A stretch of 64,000 bases of DNA from Bacillota bacterium. GTDB lineage: Bacteria; Bacillota; Sulfobacillia; JAJZYS01; JAILZS01. The translations under genes were made by a program, and so were the position numbers. The first letter of the stretch is position 1. The number at the start of each line of letters is the position of its first letter. The notes below the pieces were generated by a model. The model had not been told where the DNA came from and did no database searches. It saw nothing but the letters and a program-made list of their open reading frames with translations. The DNA lies in the NCBI GenBank assembly GCA_023512375.1, contig JAILZS010000006.1, positions 1 to 64,000 of the forward strand. The letters are read 5' to 3'. Shown piece after piece: positions 17,899 to 25,958 of the stretch.

Positions 17899-17935
17899 TT
17901 AGGAAGCCCTTGCAAGGCGATTAGGATTGGCTTAG
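17899..17935 (-). promoter_or_regulatory. CTAA direct repeats at 11-bp spacing upstream of htrA
   Basis: On the minus strand CTAA occurs at 17935, 17924 and 17902, i.e. at steps of 11 and 22 bp, about 80-120 bases before the htrA start. Direct repeats at one helical turn are the usual binding pattern of OmpR/PhoB-family response regulators. Similar CTCA/CTAA repeats occur at 53059 and 55544. Confidence 0.4.
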
Positions 17936-17950
17936 AAGGCCGACACCGCC

Positions 17951-18454
17951 TCACGGGACGGCGACGGGAGCGTGCTCCGTACGCACCGCCTCGACGCCCG
18001 AGGGGGGCGCCGCCTCGCCCCCCAAGGCGAACTCGGGCGTGGGCCCGAGCACCATCTGCCGCCGCCACAGGGTAACCGTCGCGGGGAGGGAGGCGTAGAA
18101 GGTGTCGTAAGCGATGCCCCGCGCCTTGGCGAGCCACCACCAGGCGGTGCGGCCGGCGCCGTCCCCCCGGACGAGGGCGAAGACGCTCCCCGCGCCCGGG
18201 CCGCTCAGGGCGGCGACGGCGGCGTGTGCCTCGCCCGCCTCCCCTGCGACGGCCAGCCGGTTGAGATCGCCGAGGGCGGCCATGTCGCGCACCAGGTACC
18301 AATCGGCGTATCCGGCGTCGCCCAGCCACGGGGCGCCGCGCACCCGCTCCGCCCGCGAGGCGATGAGACCCGGCACCCCCGCTCGGGCCAGGGCCAGGTG
18401 GAACGCCGCCAGCCGGGACTCGTAGCGGGCGGGGTCGACCCCCCGTGCCGGCAC
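17951..18454 (-). CDS. Uncharacterised small protein, ferredoxin-like alpha/beta fold suspected
   Basis: A 167-residue soluble protein with no membrane segment. It is not assigned to a named family here. Its composition ([37 protein letters not shown]) resembles small dimeric alpha/beta-barrel or EthD-like proteins, which is only an impression. GTG 18454 is the first usual start codon. However, the frame runs seven codons further to ATC 18475 or ACG 18478, which lie 7-10 bases after AAGGAGGG, and those codons encode a strand-like IAYVFWHV. The real start may therefore be a non-standard codon. The gene lies between htrA and the divergent rpsU. Confidence 0.6.
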   Translation of the reverse strand: MPARGVDPARYESRLAAFHLALARAGVPGLIASRAERVRGAPWLGDAGYADWYLVRDMAALGDLNRLAVAGEAGEAHAAVAALSGPGAGSVFALVRGDGAGRTAWWWLAKARGIAYDTFYASLPATVTLWRRQMVLGPTPEFALGGEAAPPSGVEAVRTEHAPVAVP

Positions 18455-18592
18455 ATGCCAGAAGACGTAGGCGATCGTCGGCCGTCCCTCCTTCCGCGCC
18501 GCGCCTGGGCGGGCGCCGACGCGACCGTTGGCGACCGCGCCCTGCGCCTCCTCCTTCCGTGTGGCGCCGATCGGTTCGGGCGCGGCGCGCCC

Positions 18593-18621
18593 TTGACAGG
18601 GATTGGGCGCAGGGATAGCCT
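18593..18621 (+). promoter_or_regulatory. Sigma-A type promoter of rpsU-yqeY
   Basis: TTGACA, 17 bases, TAGCCT, about 40 bases before the rpsU start. It is the same as the hrcA promoter at all twelve consensus positions. Confidence 0.75.
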
Positions 18622-18661
18622 AGATAGGCTTCGTAAGATCCCCCGGAGGGAGGTTGACCTG

Positions 18662-18838
18662 GTGTCCGAGGTCCACATCGGCAAGAGCGAGTCCTTGGAT
18701 AGCGCCCTCCGGCGGTTCAAGCGGCAGGTGCAGAAGAACGGCGTCCTGCGCGACGCCCGCCGGCACGAGCACTACGAGAAGCCCTCCGTGCGGCGGAAGA
18801 AGAAGTCTGAGGCGGCGCGCAAGCGGAGGCGCGGATGA
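18662..18838 (+). CDS. rpsU: 30S ribosomal protein S21 (bS21)
   Basis: A 58-residue basic protein, [18 protein letters not shown] to [12 protein letters not shown], typical of S21 in length and sequence. S21 contacts the anti-Shine-Dalgarno region of 16S rRNA. The track frame begins 230 codons upstream; GTG 18662 is correct because GGAGGGAGG lies eight bases ahead and the promoter is just upstream. Its stop overlaps the yqeY start (ATGA), so the two are coupled, the usual rpsU-yqeY arrangement. Confidence 0.95.
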   Translation: MSEVHIGKSESLDSALRRFKRQVQKNGVLRDARRHEHYEKPSVRRKKKSEAARKRRRG

Positions 18839-19293
18839 CGCTGAGGGAACGGCTGGAAGCCGACATGAAGGAAGCGCTCAAGGCGCGGGAGGCCGGCCGC
18901 CTGCGCCTTTCCGTTGTCCGCCTGGTGCGCGCCGGCGTGCGCAACGCCGAGATCGAGCGGGGGAAGGTGGAGCTGGACGACGCCGGCGTGGCGGCGGTGG
19001 TGCGGCGGGAGATCAAGCAGCGGGAGGAGGTTCTCCCCGACTACGAGCGGGCGGGGCGGATGGACGACGTCGAGCGCATCCGCGCCGAGCTGGCCATCCT
19101 GCGCGAGTACCTGCCGGCGGCCGCGTCGGAGGAGGAGATCCGCCGCGTCGTGGATGAGGTGGCGGTCGAGGTCGGGGCCACCGGACCGCGAGACATGGGC
19201 GCGGTCATGAAAGGCGCCCTCGCCCGCCTGGCGGGGCGGGCGGAAGGGGCCGAGGTGCGCCGGGCCGTGGAGGCGCGCCTGCGCAGCGGGTAG
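18835..19293 (+). CDS. yqeY: YqeY / GatB-tail-like protein
   Basis: A 152-residue helical protein of the GatB/YqeY family: [19 protein letters not shown] at the start, [18 protein letters not shown], and the GatB-like C-terminal region [19 protein letters not shown]. The family shares the tRNA-binding tail of the GatB subunit but its own role is unsettled. It overlaps rpsU by four bases. Confidence 0.92.
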   Translation: MTLRERLEADMKEALKAREAGRLRLSVVRLVRAGVRNAEIERGKVELDDAGVAAVVRREIKQREEVLPDYERAGRMDDVERIRAELAILREYLPAAASEEEIRRVVDEVAVEVGATGPRDMGAVMKGALARLAGRAEGAEVRRAVEARLRSG

Positions 19294-19301
19294 GACGCCC
19301 G

Positions 19302-19330
19302 GTCTCACGCCGCCGTCGGGGCCATAGCAT
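19302..19330 (+). promoter_or_regulatory. Possible sigma-E promoter of yqfC-yqfD
   Basis: GTCTCAC, 14 bases, CATAGCAT, in the 54-base gap between yqeY and yqfC. The -10 resembles the sigma-E form CATANNAT. yqfC and yqfD are mother-cell genes in B. subtilis. The -35 match is weak. Confidence 0.3.
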
Positions 19331-19347
19331 GCCCCGGAGGGGTGGCC

Positions 19348-19608
19348 GTGTGGCAGCGCATCGCCGTCGGCTGGTTGGGCCTGCCGGCCGACGTGGTGCT
19401 CGACGTGCCGCACATCGTGTGGGTCGGACACCTGCAGGTGGCGGTGGCCAACCACCGGGGTCTGGTCCTCTACAGCCCGTCGCGGGTGGTGATCGCCTCC
19501 TCGCTGGGGCCGGTGCGGGTGGAGGGGCGGGATCTCGCCGTCCGGCGGGTGGGGGCCGACAGCGTCGAGGTCGTCGGGCACGTGCGCACCGTGCGGGTGG
19601 GGGCGTGA
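19348..19608 (+). CDS. yqfC: Sporulation protein YqfC
   Basis: An 86-residue protein of the YqfC/YabP family, mostly beta-strands: LGLPADVVLDVPHIVWVG, HRGLVLYSPSRVVI and GPVRVEGRDL. The family is made in the mother cell during sporulation; its precise role is unknown. GTG 19348 lies seven bases from GGAGG and is preferred over GTG 19342. The next gene, yqfD, starts inside its last codons, and the two are always paired in spore formers. Confidence 0.88.
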   Translation: MWQRIAVGWLGLPADVVLDVPHIVWVGHLQVAVANHRGLVLYSPSRVVIASSLGPVRVEGRDLAVRRVGADSVEVVGHVRTVRVGA

Positions 19609-20810
19609 GGGCGCCTCCCCCCTGGCCGCGCTCCCTGGAGCCCCGGGTCGTGGCCTGGCTCGAGGGGCGCCACCCAGAGCGCGCCCTCTACCGCGCCTTG
19701 TCCCACGGCGTGGTCGTGCGGGCGGTGCGGTCCCTCGCGCGCGGTCGCCTCGAGGTGGTGGTGGCGCCGGAGATGCTGGCGCCGCTTCGCCGCGCGGTGG
19801 CTCCCCTGGCGCGCGTGCGCGTCCGGCGCCGCCTGGGCGCGCCGTACGCCCTCTACGCCCTGGTGCGGCGGCCCGGCCTGTGGGTGGGGGCAGCGGCCTT
19901 CGCCCTCGCCTTGGGCGCCCTCGCCTCCATGGTGTGGGCGGTGCGGGTGGAGGGTGCGCCGCGCGCCCTAGGGGAGCGGGTGCTAAGGGTAGCCCTGCGC
20001 TATGGGGTGGCGCCGGGCGCGTGGCGGGCCGGGGTGCGGCCGCAGCGGTTGGCGGCGGCGCTCGTGGCGGGCGTTCCCGGCGTGACCTGGGCGGCCGTGC
20101 ACAGCGACGGCGGTTTGGTCGTGGTACGGGTCGTGCCCGCGCTCCGCCCCGTGGCGCGCGAGGAGGCGCCGCGCCGCCTCGTGGCGTGGCACGCCGGGCG
20201 CGTCGTGGCCCTCCACGTGCGCCAGGGCCGGCCCGAGGTGGCCGTGGGCCAGGAGGTGCGCGCCGGTCAGGCGCTGGTGACCGGCTACCTGGCGGAGGGG
20301 GCGCCTTTGGCGGACGGCTCGCCGGGCCCGGCGCGCTGGGTGGCGCCGCGGGCGGTGGTGGTGGCGCGCTGGAGCGAGCGCGCCCGCGCCGAGGTGCCGC
20401 TCGTGCGCCGGGGTCACGGCCCCGTGCGCTGGCAGCTCGCCTGGATGGTGTCCGTCCTGGGGCGCACCCTAAGCGCGCGCCCGGCCCCGGCCGGGGAGGT
20501 GGCGGCTCGGCGGCTGCTGCAGAGGTGGAGGATTCGCGTCGGGGGGATCGAATGCATCGCTCTCCGGGTGGAACGCGTCGCCGTGCGGCGCTCGTGGGTG
20601 CACCGGTTGTCGCCGGGCGCCGCGAGGGCGGCAGCGGTGGCGGCGGCGGAGCGGAGGCTGGCGCGAGCGGTGGGAAGCGGCGCGCGCATCCTCCGGCGGC
20701 AGGTGTCGGTGCAGGTGCGGGACGATCGGGCCCAGGCCGAGCTTCGGGTCGAGGTGGAGGCGGACGTGGCGCGGGCGGCGGGCGAGGCGCCTCCGGCCGG
20801 GCAGCGCTAG
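19605..20810 (+). CDS. yqfD: Sporulation protein YqfD
   Basis: A 401-residue protein with one central membrane helix (GLWVGAAAFALALGALASMV, about residues 87-106). After the helix, the extracytoplasmic part includes PGVTWAAVHSDGGLVVVRVV and HVRQGRPEVAVGQEVRAGQALV, which are typical of YqfD/SpoIV-like proteins. It is expressed in the mother cell with yqfC and is needed for efficient sporulation in B. subtilis. GTG 19605 overlaps the yqfC stop; the track start at 19329 belongs to an upstream extension through yqfC. Confidence 0.88.
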   Translation: MRAPPPWPRSLEPRVVAWLEGRHPERALYRALSHGVVVRAVRSLARGRLEVVVAPEMLAPLRRAVAPLARVRVRRRLGAPYALYALVRRPGLWVGAAAFALALGALASMVWAVRVEGAPRALGERVLRVALRYGVAPGAWRAGVRPQRLAAALVAGVPGVTWAAVHSDGGLVVVRVVPALRPVAREEAPRRLVAWHAGRVVALHVRQGRPEVAVGQEVRAGQALVTGYLAEGAPLADGSPGPARWVAPRAVVVARWSERARAEVPLVRRGHGPVRWQLAWMVSVLGRTLSARPAPAGEVAARRLLQRWRIRVGGIECIALRVERVAVRRSWVHRLSPGAARAAAVAAAERRLARAVGSGARILRRQVSVQVRDDRAQAELRVEVEADVARAAGEAPPAGQR

Positions 20811-20829
20811 GAGGGAGGGATGGCGGGCG

Positions 20830-21846
20830 TTGACCACGCGTTCGGGCGTACGGTCGCGGGGGCGGGAGCGGCCCAGCGCCGGCGCCCGACCGGCCGCCGA
20901 TGCGGGCTCCGACGACGCCTACGGCGTGGAGCGGCGCCTGTTCGGCGCCCTGGACGAGAACCTGCGCCGCATCGAGGCGGCGTTCTCCGTACGCATCGCC
21001 GCGCGCGACGGCCGCCTGCAGGTGAGCGGCCCGCCGCAGGAGCGGGAGGCGGCGATGGCCGTCCTGGAACGCCTGCGGGCATTGGCGGAACGGGGTGAGC
21101 GCGTGGACGAGCGCGAGGTGAGCATGGCCATCCGGGAGGTGCGCCGGGGCGAGGGCCCGGGCGAACCAGGGGGCGACAGCATCCTCGTGACCGCCCGCGG
21201 CAAGGCGATCTACCCCAAGACGCCGGGGCAACGGGCGTACGTGGAGGCGATGGCGGCGCACGCCATCGTGTTCGGCATCGGGCCGGCGGGTACGGGCAAG
21301 ACCTACCTCGCCATGGCCATGGCCGTGGCGGCGCTCAGGCGCCGGGAGGTGGCCCGCATCGTGTTGTGTCGCCCGGCGGTGGAGGCGGGGGAGAAGCTGG
21401 GCTTCCTCCCCGGCGACTTGCAGGAGAAGGTGGACCCCTATCTTCGGCCGCTGTACGACGCCCTGTTCGACATGCTCGGGGTGGAGCAGTTCGAGCGGTA
21501 CCGCGAGCGGGGCATCGTGGAGGTGGCTCCGCTCGCCTACATGCGCGGGCGCACGCTGGACGACGCCTTCATCATCCTTGACGAGGCCCAGAACACCACG
21601 CCCGAACAGATGAAGATGCTCCTCACCCGCCTCGGATTCGGGTCCCGGGCTGTAGTCACGGGAGACGTGACCCAGATCGACCTGCCGCGGGGCCAGTTCT
21701 CCGGCCTTCGGGAGGTCATGGAGATCCTGCGCTCGGTCGAGGGCATCGCCTTCTGCCACCTGACGGACGCCGACGTGGTGCGGCACGAGCTCGTAGCCCG
21801 CATCATCCAGGCGTATGAGGCGTACGAGCGGGCGCGACAGGGGTGA
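20830..21846 (+). CDS. phoH: PhoH-like ATPase
   Basis: A 338-residue PhoH family protein. The N-terminal KH-like part has DENLRRIEAAFSVRIAAR. The Walker A is GPAGTGKTYLA, Walker B is FIILDEAQNTTPEQMKM, and VVTGDVTQIDLPRGQ is the family's sensor region. It is a predicted RNA helicase or NTPase, usually beside ybeY. TTG 20830 is the only upstream start in this frame, at 10-15 bases from the Shine-Dalgarno; the better spaced ATG 20820 opens a different frame that ends after 92 codons, so the true N-terminus is uncertain. Confidence 0.92.
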   Translation: MTTRSGVRSRGRERPSAGARPAADAGSDDAYGVERRLFGALDENLRRIEAAFSVRIAARDGRLQVSGPPQEREAAMAVLERLRALAERGERVDEREVSMAIREVRRGEGPGEPGGDSILVTARGKAIYPKTPGQRAYVEAMAAHAIVFGIGPAGTGKTYLAMAMAVAALRRREVARIVLCRPAVEAGEKLGFLPGDLQEKVDPYLRPLYDALFDMLGVEQFERYRERGIVEVAPLAYMRGRTLDDAFIILDEAQNTTPEQMKMLLTRLGFGSRAVVTGDVTQIDLPRGQFSGLREVMEILRSVEGIAFCHLTDADVVRHELVARIIQAYEAYERARQG

Positions 21847-21850
21847 GGCC

Positions 21851-24013
21851 ATGGCAGGGGGAGCGGGCGGGGGCGGCGGGCGTTGGCCCTCCTCCCCCGC
21901 CCTGGGGGGAGCCGGTCGCGCCGCTCTGACGCTGGTGGTGGCGGCCGTGGCCACGGTGCTCGTCGCCTCCCACTTCCTGGTCGTACGCGTCAACCTGCGG
22001 GTCGGCGAGGTGGCGCCCCAGAACGTGTACGCCACGCGCGAGGTGCTCAACCGGCCCCTCACCGACCTGTTGCGGCGGCAGGCGGCGGCGCGGGTGGCGC
22101 CGGTGTACGTGGCCGACAGGTCGGCGCCGGGGGCCGCGCAGGTGGCTGTCGGCCGAATCTTCCGCGCCGTCGTCCGTGAGCGCGCGGCGCATGCGTCGGC
22201 GCGCGCCTTTCGCGTCGCCACCGGCCTCAGGCTGACGGCGGCGGCGGTGGCGGCGATCGAGGCCATGACGCCGCGCCGCCTGGCGGCCCTCGAGGCCGAC
22301 GCCCGCCTCGTGGTCGGGTCGGTGATGGCCACCGGCTACCGTTCCACCCCCGCCTCCGTGGCCGCCGCCCACAGCGCCTTGGCGGTGATGGTGGGCAACC
22401 TGGGCCTGGGCGCCGGTGCCGCCTCCCAGCTCGTGCTGGCGGCGGCGGAGCGCGCCTTTCGGCCCTCCCTCGTGTACTCTGCCGCCGACACCATGAAGGC
22501 GCGCCGGGCGGCGATGGCCGCCGTGGCCCCCGCGTACGTCGTGCCGGGGGACGTGGTGGTCGTGGCCGGCACGCGCGTGACGGCCGCGCAGATGACCGTC
22601 CTGCGGGAGCTCGGGCTCGTGCAGGGGCGGGGCAACGGCGCCGCCTACCTGGGGGCGGCGGTGGTGACGCTCCTCCTCCTGGGGCTGGTGGTGGCCTACC
22701 TGTGGCGGTTCGAACCCGACCGGCTGCGTCAGGGGAGCACCGTCTGGAGCCTGGGCATGCCTGCCCTCGGCGTCCTGCTCATCGGCCGCCTGGTGGCGCC
22801 GGTGTCCGGCTACCTGGTGCCCGTCTCGGCCGCTTCGATCCTCGCCGCCATCCTCGTGGACGCCCGCGTCGCCACCCTGTTCACGGTGGTCCTGGGCCTC
22901 ATGACGACGGTGGCGCTCGGCCTGGACGTGTCGGCGACGGCGGTGGACACCGTGGCCGGCTTGGCGGCGGTGGTGGCGGTCGCGGACATCCGCGACCGCC
23001 TGGCGGCTCCGCGCGCCCTCCTCTACGCCGCCGTCGGCGGCCTGGGGGCGGGGCTGGGGTTCGTCCTCCTGGGCGACGTGGAAAGCGGCGTGGGGCTGGC
23101 GCCGTGGGTGGCCCTGGGATGGTCGGCGGCGGGCAGCCTCCTGGGGGTGATCCTCTCCTTCGGGTCGCTGCCGCTGTTCGAGCAGTTCTTGGGCGTGCTC
23201 ACCCCGGTGCGGCTCATCGAGCTGGCGAATCCCAACCAGCCCCTCCTGCGCCGCCTCCTCATGGAGGCGCCGGGCACCTACCACCACTCGGTGGTGGTAG
23301 CCAACCTGGCCGAGGCGGCGGCCGAGGCGGTGGGGGCCAACGGTCTGTTGGCCAGGGTGGGCGCCTTCTACCACGACGTGGGCAAGCTGCGGCGGCCGTT
23401 CTTCTTCGTGGACAACCAGTTCGGGGCCCCCAACCCGCACGACCGCCTCGCTCCTTCCGTGTCGGCGGCGATCATCATGGCGCACGTGAAGGACGGGGTG
23501 GCCATCGCGGCCGAGGCCGGGCTGCCGCCGCCGGTGCTGGACCTCATCTCCCAGCACCACGGCACCACCCGTGTGGAGTTCTTCTGGCGCAAGGCGCGGG
23601 ACGAGGCGGAGGCCGGAGGGGGCGAGGGCCCGCAGCCGCAGGAGGAGGCCTTTCGCTACCCGGGCCCCAAGCCCGCGTCGCGCGAGGCGGCCATCCTCAT
23701 GCTGGCCGACACGTCGGAGGCCGCGGCGCGCGCCCTGCCGCGCCCCACCCCGGCACGTATCGAGGCCCGGGTGCGGGCCCTCATCCGGGACCGCCTGGCC
23801 GACGGCCAGCTGGACGAGGCCGATCTCACCCTGCGCGACCTCGACCGCATCGCCGCCACCTTCACCCAGGTCCTGGCAGGCGTCTTCCACTCCCGCGTCC
23901 CCTACCCGGACAACGAGCGCGGCGTACCGGACAGCGGGGAGGAAGAGGCGGCCGCCTCAGGTACGCCGCCGCCGAAGGCCGGAGGCGGGCCGGCGGCACG
24001 AGGGGAGGGCTGA
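21851..24013 (+). CDS. pgpH: Cyclic-di-AMP phosphodiesterase PgpH (7TMR-HD family)
   Basis: A 720-residue membrane protein with an N-terminal helix, a large extracytoplasmic 7TMR-HDED domain (about residues 50-265), seven membrane helices and a cytoplasmic HD domain. The metal ligands are visible in GTYHHSVVVANLAEAAA, AFYHDVGKLRRP and ISQHHGTT. The protein hydrolyses the second messenger c-di-AMP, which controls osmolyte and potassium balance. ATG 21851 was chosen rather than the track start inside phoH. Order phoH-pgpH-ybeY-dgkA is the B. subtilis order. Confidence 0.94.
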   Translation: MAGGAGGGGGRWPSSPALGGAGRAALTLVVAAVATVLVASHFLVVRVNLRVGEVAPQNVYATREVLNRPLTDLLRRQAAARVAPVYVADRSAPGAAQVAVGRIFRAVVRERAAHASARAFRVATGLRLTAAAVAAIEAMTPRRLAALEADARLVVGSVMATGYRSTPASVAAAHSALAVMVGNLGLGAGAASQLVLAAAERAFRPSLVYSAADTMKARRAAMAAVAPAYVVPGDVVVVAGTRVTAAQMTVLRELGLVQGRGNGAAYLGAAVVTLLLLGLVVAYLWRFEPDRLRQGSTVWSLGMPALGVLLIGRLVAPVSGYLVPVSAASILAAILVDARVATLFTVVLGLMTTVALGLDVSATAVDTVAGLAAVVAVADIRDRLAAPRALLYAAVGGLGAGLGFVLLGDVESGVGLAPWVALGWSAAGSLLGVILSFGSLPLFEQFLGVLTPVRLIELANPNQPLLRRLLMEAPGTYHHSVVVANLAEAAAEAVGANGLLARVGAFYHDVGKLRRPFFFVDNQFGAPNPHDRLAPSVSAAIIMAHVKDGVAIAAEAGLPPPVLDLISQHHGTTRVEFFWRKARDEAEAGGGEGPQPQEEAFRYPGPKPASREAAILMLADTSEAAARALPRPTPARIEARVRALIRDRLADGQLDEADLTLRDLDRIAATFTQVLAGVFHSRVPYPDNERGVPDSGEEEAAASGTPPPKAGGGPAARGEG

Positions 24014-24015
24014 AC

Positions 24016-24501
24016 ATGGTCGAGTGGTCGGTGGAGCTTTCGCCCGCTGCCGTGCGCCGGTTGGGTGGCGAGGGCGTCGTGTCCCGGGTGACGGAGCGCG
24101 CCGCCGAGGCGTGCCAGGCGGTGCTGGAGTCGGAGGGCATGGCGGGGTGGGAGATGACCCTGACCTTTGTCTCCGGCCAGCGCATCCGCGCCTTAAACCG
24201 CGCGTACCGCGGCCTGGACCGGGCCACGGACGTGTTGTCCTTCTCCCAGCGCGAGGGCGGTGGACCCGAGGCTCCGCCCGGGATGCCTGCGCTCCTGGGC
24301 GACGTGGTGGTGGCACTTCCGGTGGCCGCCCGCCAGGCGCGCGCCTTCGGCCACGGCCTGGAACGGGAGGCGGCCTTCCTCGCCGTGCACGGCACGCTCC
24401 ATCTCCTGGGATACGACCATGAGACGGCCCAGGACGAGGCGACGATGATGGGCAAGGCGGAGGCCGTCCTGGGGCGGCTGGGGCTGGTGCGGGAGGCGTG
24501 A
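24016..24501 (+). CDS. ybeY: Endoribonuclease YbeY
   Basis: A 161-residue zinc-dependent RNase involved in 16S rRNA 3' end maturation and ribosome quality control. The zinc site is HGTLHLLGYDH, and ALNRAYRGLDRATDVLSF is the conserved central region. ATG 24016 is two bases after the pgpH stop. The track frame extends 438 codons further up through pgpH, which is a shadow. Confidence 0.95.
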   Translation: MVEWSVELSPAAVRRLGGEGVVSRVTERAAEACQAVLESEGMAGWEMTLTFVSGQRIRALNRAYRGLDRATDVLSFSQREGGGPEAPPGMPALLGDVVVALPVAARQARAFGHGLEREAAFLAVHGTLHLLGYDHETAQDEATMMGKAEAVLGRLGLVREA

Positions 24502-24502
24502 G

Positions 24503-25003
24503 GTGACCCCGGCCTGGAGGCGCTCCCCGGCTTGGCGCCTGGGGCGGCGCATGCGGGACGCGGCCCGGGGCGTGATCGACTTGGCGCGCGCCAGCGCCAA
24601 CGCCCGCATCGAGGCCCTGCTGGGCTACCTGGCCTTGAGCGCCGCCCTGGCGGAGGGGGGCGCAGGGCGGGTGGGCCTGGTGCTGGTGGCGTCCGCCACC
24701 GTATTGGCCGCCGAAGGCATGAACACCGCCCTGGAGCGGGCGGTGGACCGCAGCGGCCTTGGCCGCGACCCCTTGGCTCGGGCGGCGAAGGACGGCGCGG
24801 CCGGCGCCGTCCTGCTCACGGCCGCCGGGGCGGCGGCGGCGGCCGTGTGGGTTCTCGTGCCCCATCTGGCCGCCTGCCTCGCCGCTTGGCGCCGCGCCTC
24901 CGATCTCGCCCGGGGGGCGTGGCTGGCAGGCCTGGTCGTACTCGCCGTCGCGGCGCTCTGGCCGGAGGCCCCCGAGGCGCCGCCGGCACAGGGGCCGCGG
25001 TGA
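24503..25003 (+). CDS. dgkA: Diacylglycerol/undecaprenol kinase
   Basis: A 166-residue integral membrane kinase with three core helices. The active-site text EGMNTALERAVDR and DPLARAAKDGAAGAVLL matches the family ExxNTAxE...AKDxAAGAV pattern. In Gram-positive bacteria the enzyme mainly phosphorylates undecaprenol for envelope synthesis. GTG 24503 follows the ybeY stop by one base. The C-terminus has an extra hydrophobic segment of about 40 residues. In B. subtilis cdd and era would follow; they are absent here. Confidence 0.9.
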   Translation: MTPAWRRSPAWRLGRRMRDAARGVIDLARASANARIEALLGYLALSAALAEGGAGRVGLVLVASATVLAAEGMNTALERAVDRSGLGRDPLARAAKDGAAGAVLLTAAGAAAAAVWVLVPHLAACLAAWRRASDLARGAWLAGLVVLAVAALWPEAPEAPPAQGPR

Positions 25004-25028
25004 GGGTGTCGAACCAGAGGGCGGGGGG

Positions 25029-25448
25029 ATGGCGACGCGGGGCGAAGAGTCGCAGATGGCAGACGGACGCGTCGCGCGCCGCCGGCGAGCGTTGTTGGCG
25101 GCGGGGGAACGCCGCCGCCGCCTTCTGGCCGCTGCCGCTGCCGCGGCCGGTACGGTGGCGGCAGTGGGCGTGGGAGGCGAGATCCTGTACGCCGTCGTCC
25201 GCCTGGGAGGTGCGGCCTGGGCGGCGGCCGTAGGGGTTGCCGCCCTCGCCGCGGCGGCGGCGTTCGCGCTCGGGCGGCGACGGGCGGGGCCGCGCGACGC
25301 CTCTGCGGGGCGGCGACGGCGCGGGCGGTCGCCCGAGGCGGCGCGTCCGGGGCCCGGCGTCACCGCCTCGCTGGCCTTGCCGCCCGCGGCCTCGTCGCCG
25401 TCGCCTGCGGCTTCCTCCCGGAGCCGGCGGGGACGGCGGCGCGGTTGA
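25029..25448 (+). CDS. Hypothetical small membrane protein
   Basis: A possible 139-residue product with a very basic N-terminus (GRVARRRRALLAAGERRRR), two hydrophobic segments (about residues 37-53 and 62-83) and an Arg/Pro-rich tail. ATG 25029 has GGGGGG upstream. No family is recognised. Its last 89 bases overlap the convergent cytochrome c gene, so part of the tail may be a reading-frame artefact. It could belong to the dgkA transcript. Confidence 0.4.
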   Translation: MATRGEESQMADGRVARRRRALLAAGERRRRLLAAAAAAAGTVAAVGVGGEILYAVVRLGGAAWAAAVGVAALAAAAAFALGRRRAGPRDASAGRRRRGRSPEAARPGPGVTASLALPPAASSPSPAASSRSRRGRRRG

Positions 25449-25899
25449 GGGTGTAATAGATGTAGGCCGCCAGGGCGTCGGCTTCGCTCGCGGTGAGCGA
25501 GCCGGGGCGCGTGAGGGGCATGTTGTGGTGGATGAACGTTGCCAGGGCCTGGGGCGTCGGGTAGGTGGTGAGCACCGGCACCTGCCCGGTGCCGTTGAGG
25601 GCGGGCGCGGCGCTGGTGCCCGCACCCTGGGGGCCATGGCAGCTCCCGCAGGCGTGGGCGGTGTACAGCCTTGCCCCCTGGGCGGCGAGGGCGGGTGGGA
25701 TGGCCGGGGCGCTGGTGGTGCCTGCGGGGCGGGCGGCCGGCGTCCCGCGGGCGCTCGGCGCCCTTGCGCCCGTCCCGGAGGTGGCGGACGCGTTCGGCCG
25801 CCCCCCGGCCGCCCCGGGTGCGGGGCCGCACCCCGCCCCGAGGGCGGGCGTCAGGGCGGCGGCGAGGATTGCGGCGAGGAGAACCTTGCGCTCTTGCAC
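25360..25899 (-). CDS. Membrane-anchored c-type cytochrome (lipoprotein)
   Basis: A 179-residue protein with a signal peptide ending ALGAGC, which suggests a lipid-anchored Cys. A low-complexity linker of about 45 residues follows, then a single cytochrome c domain with the heme site CGSCH and the axial Met in HHNMPLTRPG. It would carry electrons on the outer face of the membrane, as cytochrome c-550/551 do in Bacillus, which implies aerobic or similar respiration. GTG 25899 is the start. It faces away from recO. Confidence 0.87.
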   Translation of the reverse strand: MQERKVLLAAILAAALTPALGAGCGPAPGAAGGRPNASATSGTGARAPSARGTPAARPAGTTSAPAIPPALAAQGARLYTAHACGSCHGPQGAGTSAAPALNGTGQVPVLTTYPTPQALATFIHHNMPLTRPGSLTASEADALAAYIYYTLNRAAVPAGSGRKPQATATRPRAARPARR

Positions 25900-25958
25900 A
25901 CCTTCACCCCCGGCCTAGCCTGTCCGCGCGGGCCGGGTGTTAGCAGGAGGCGCGGGGG

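Noticed and set aside
18772-22332. 1186-codon minus-strand ORF
   Set aside because: It is the shadow of yqeY, yqfC, yqfD and phoH; composition is Arg/Pro-rich and no domain is seen.
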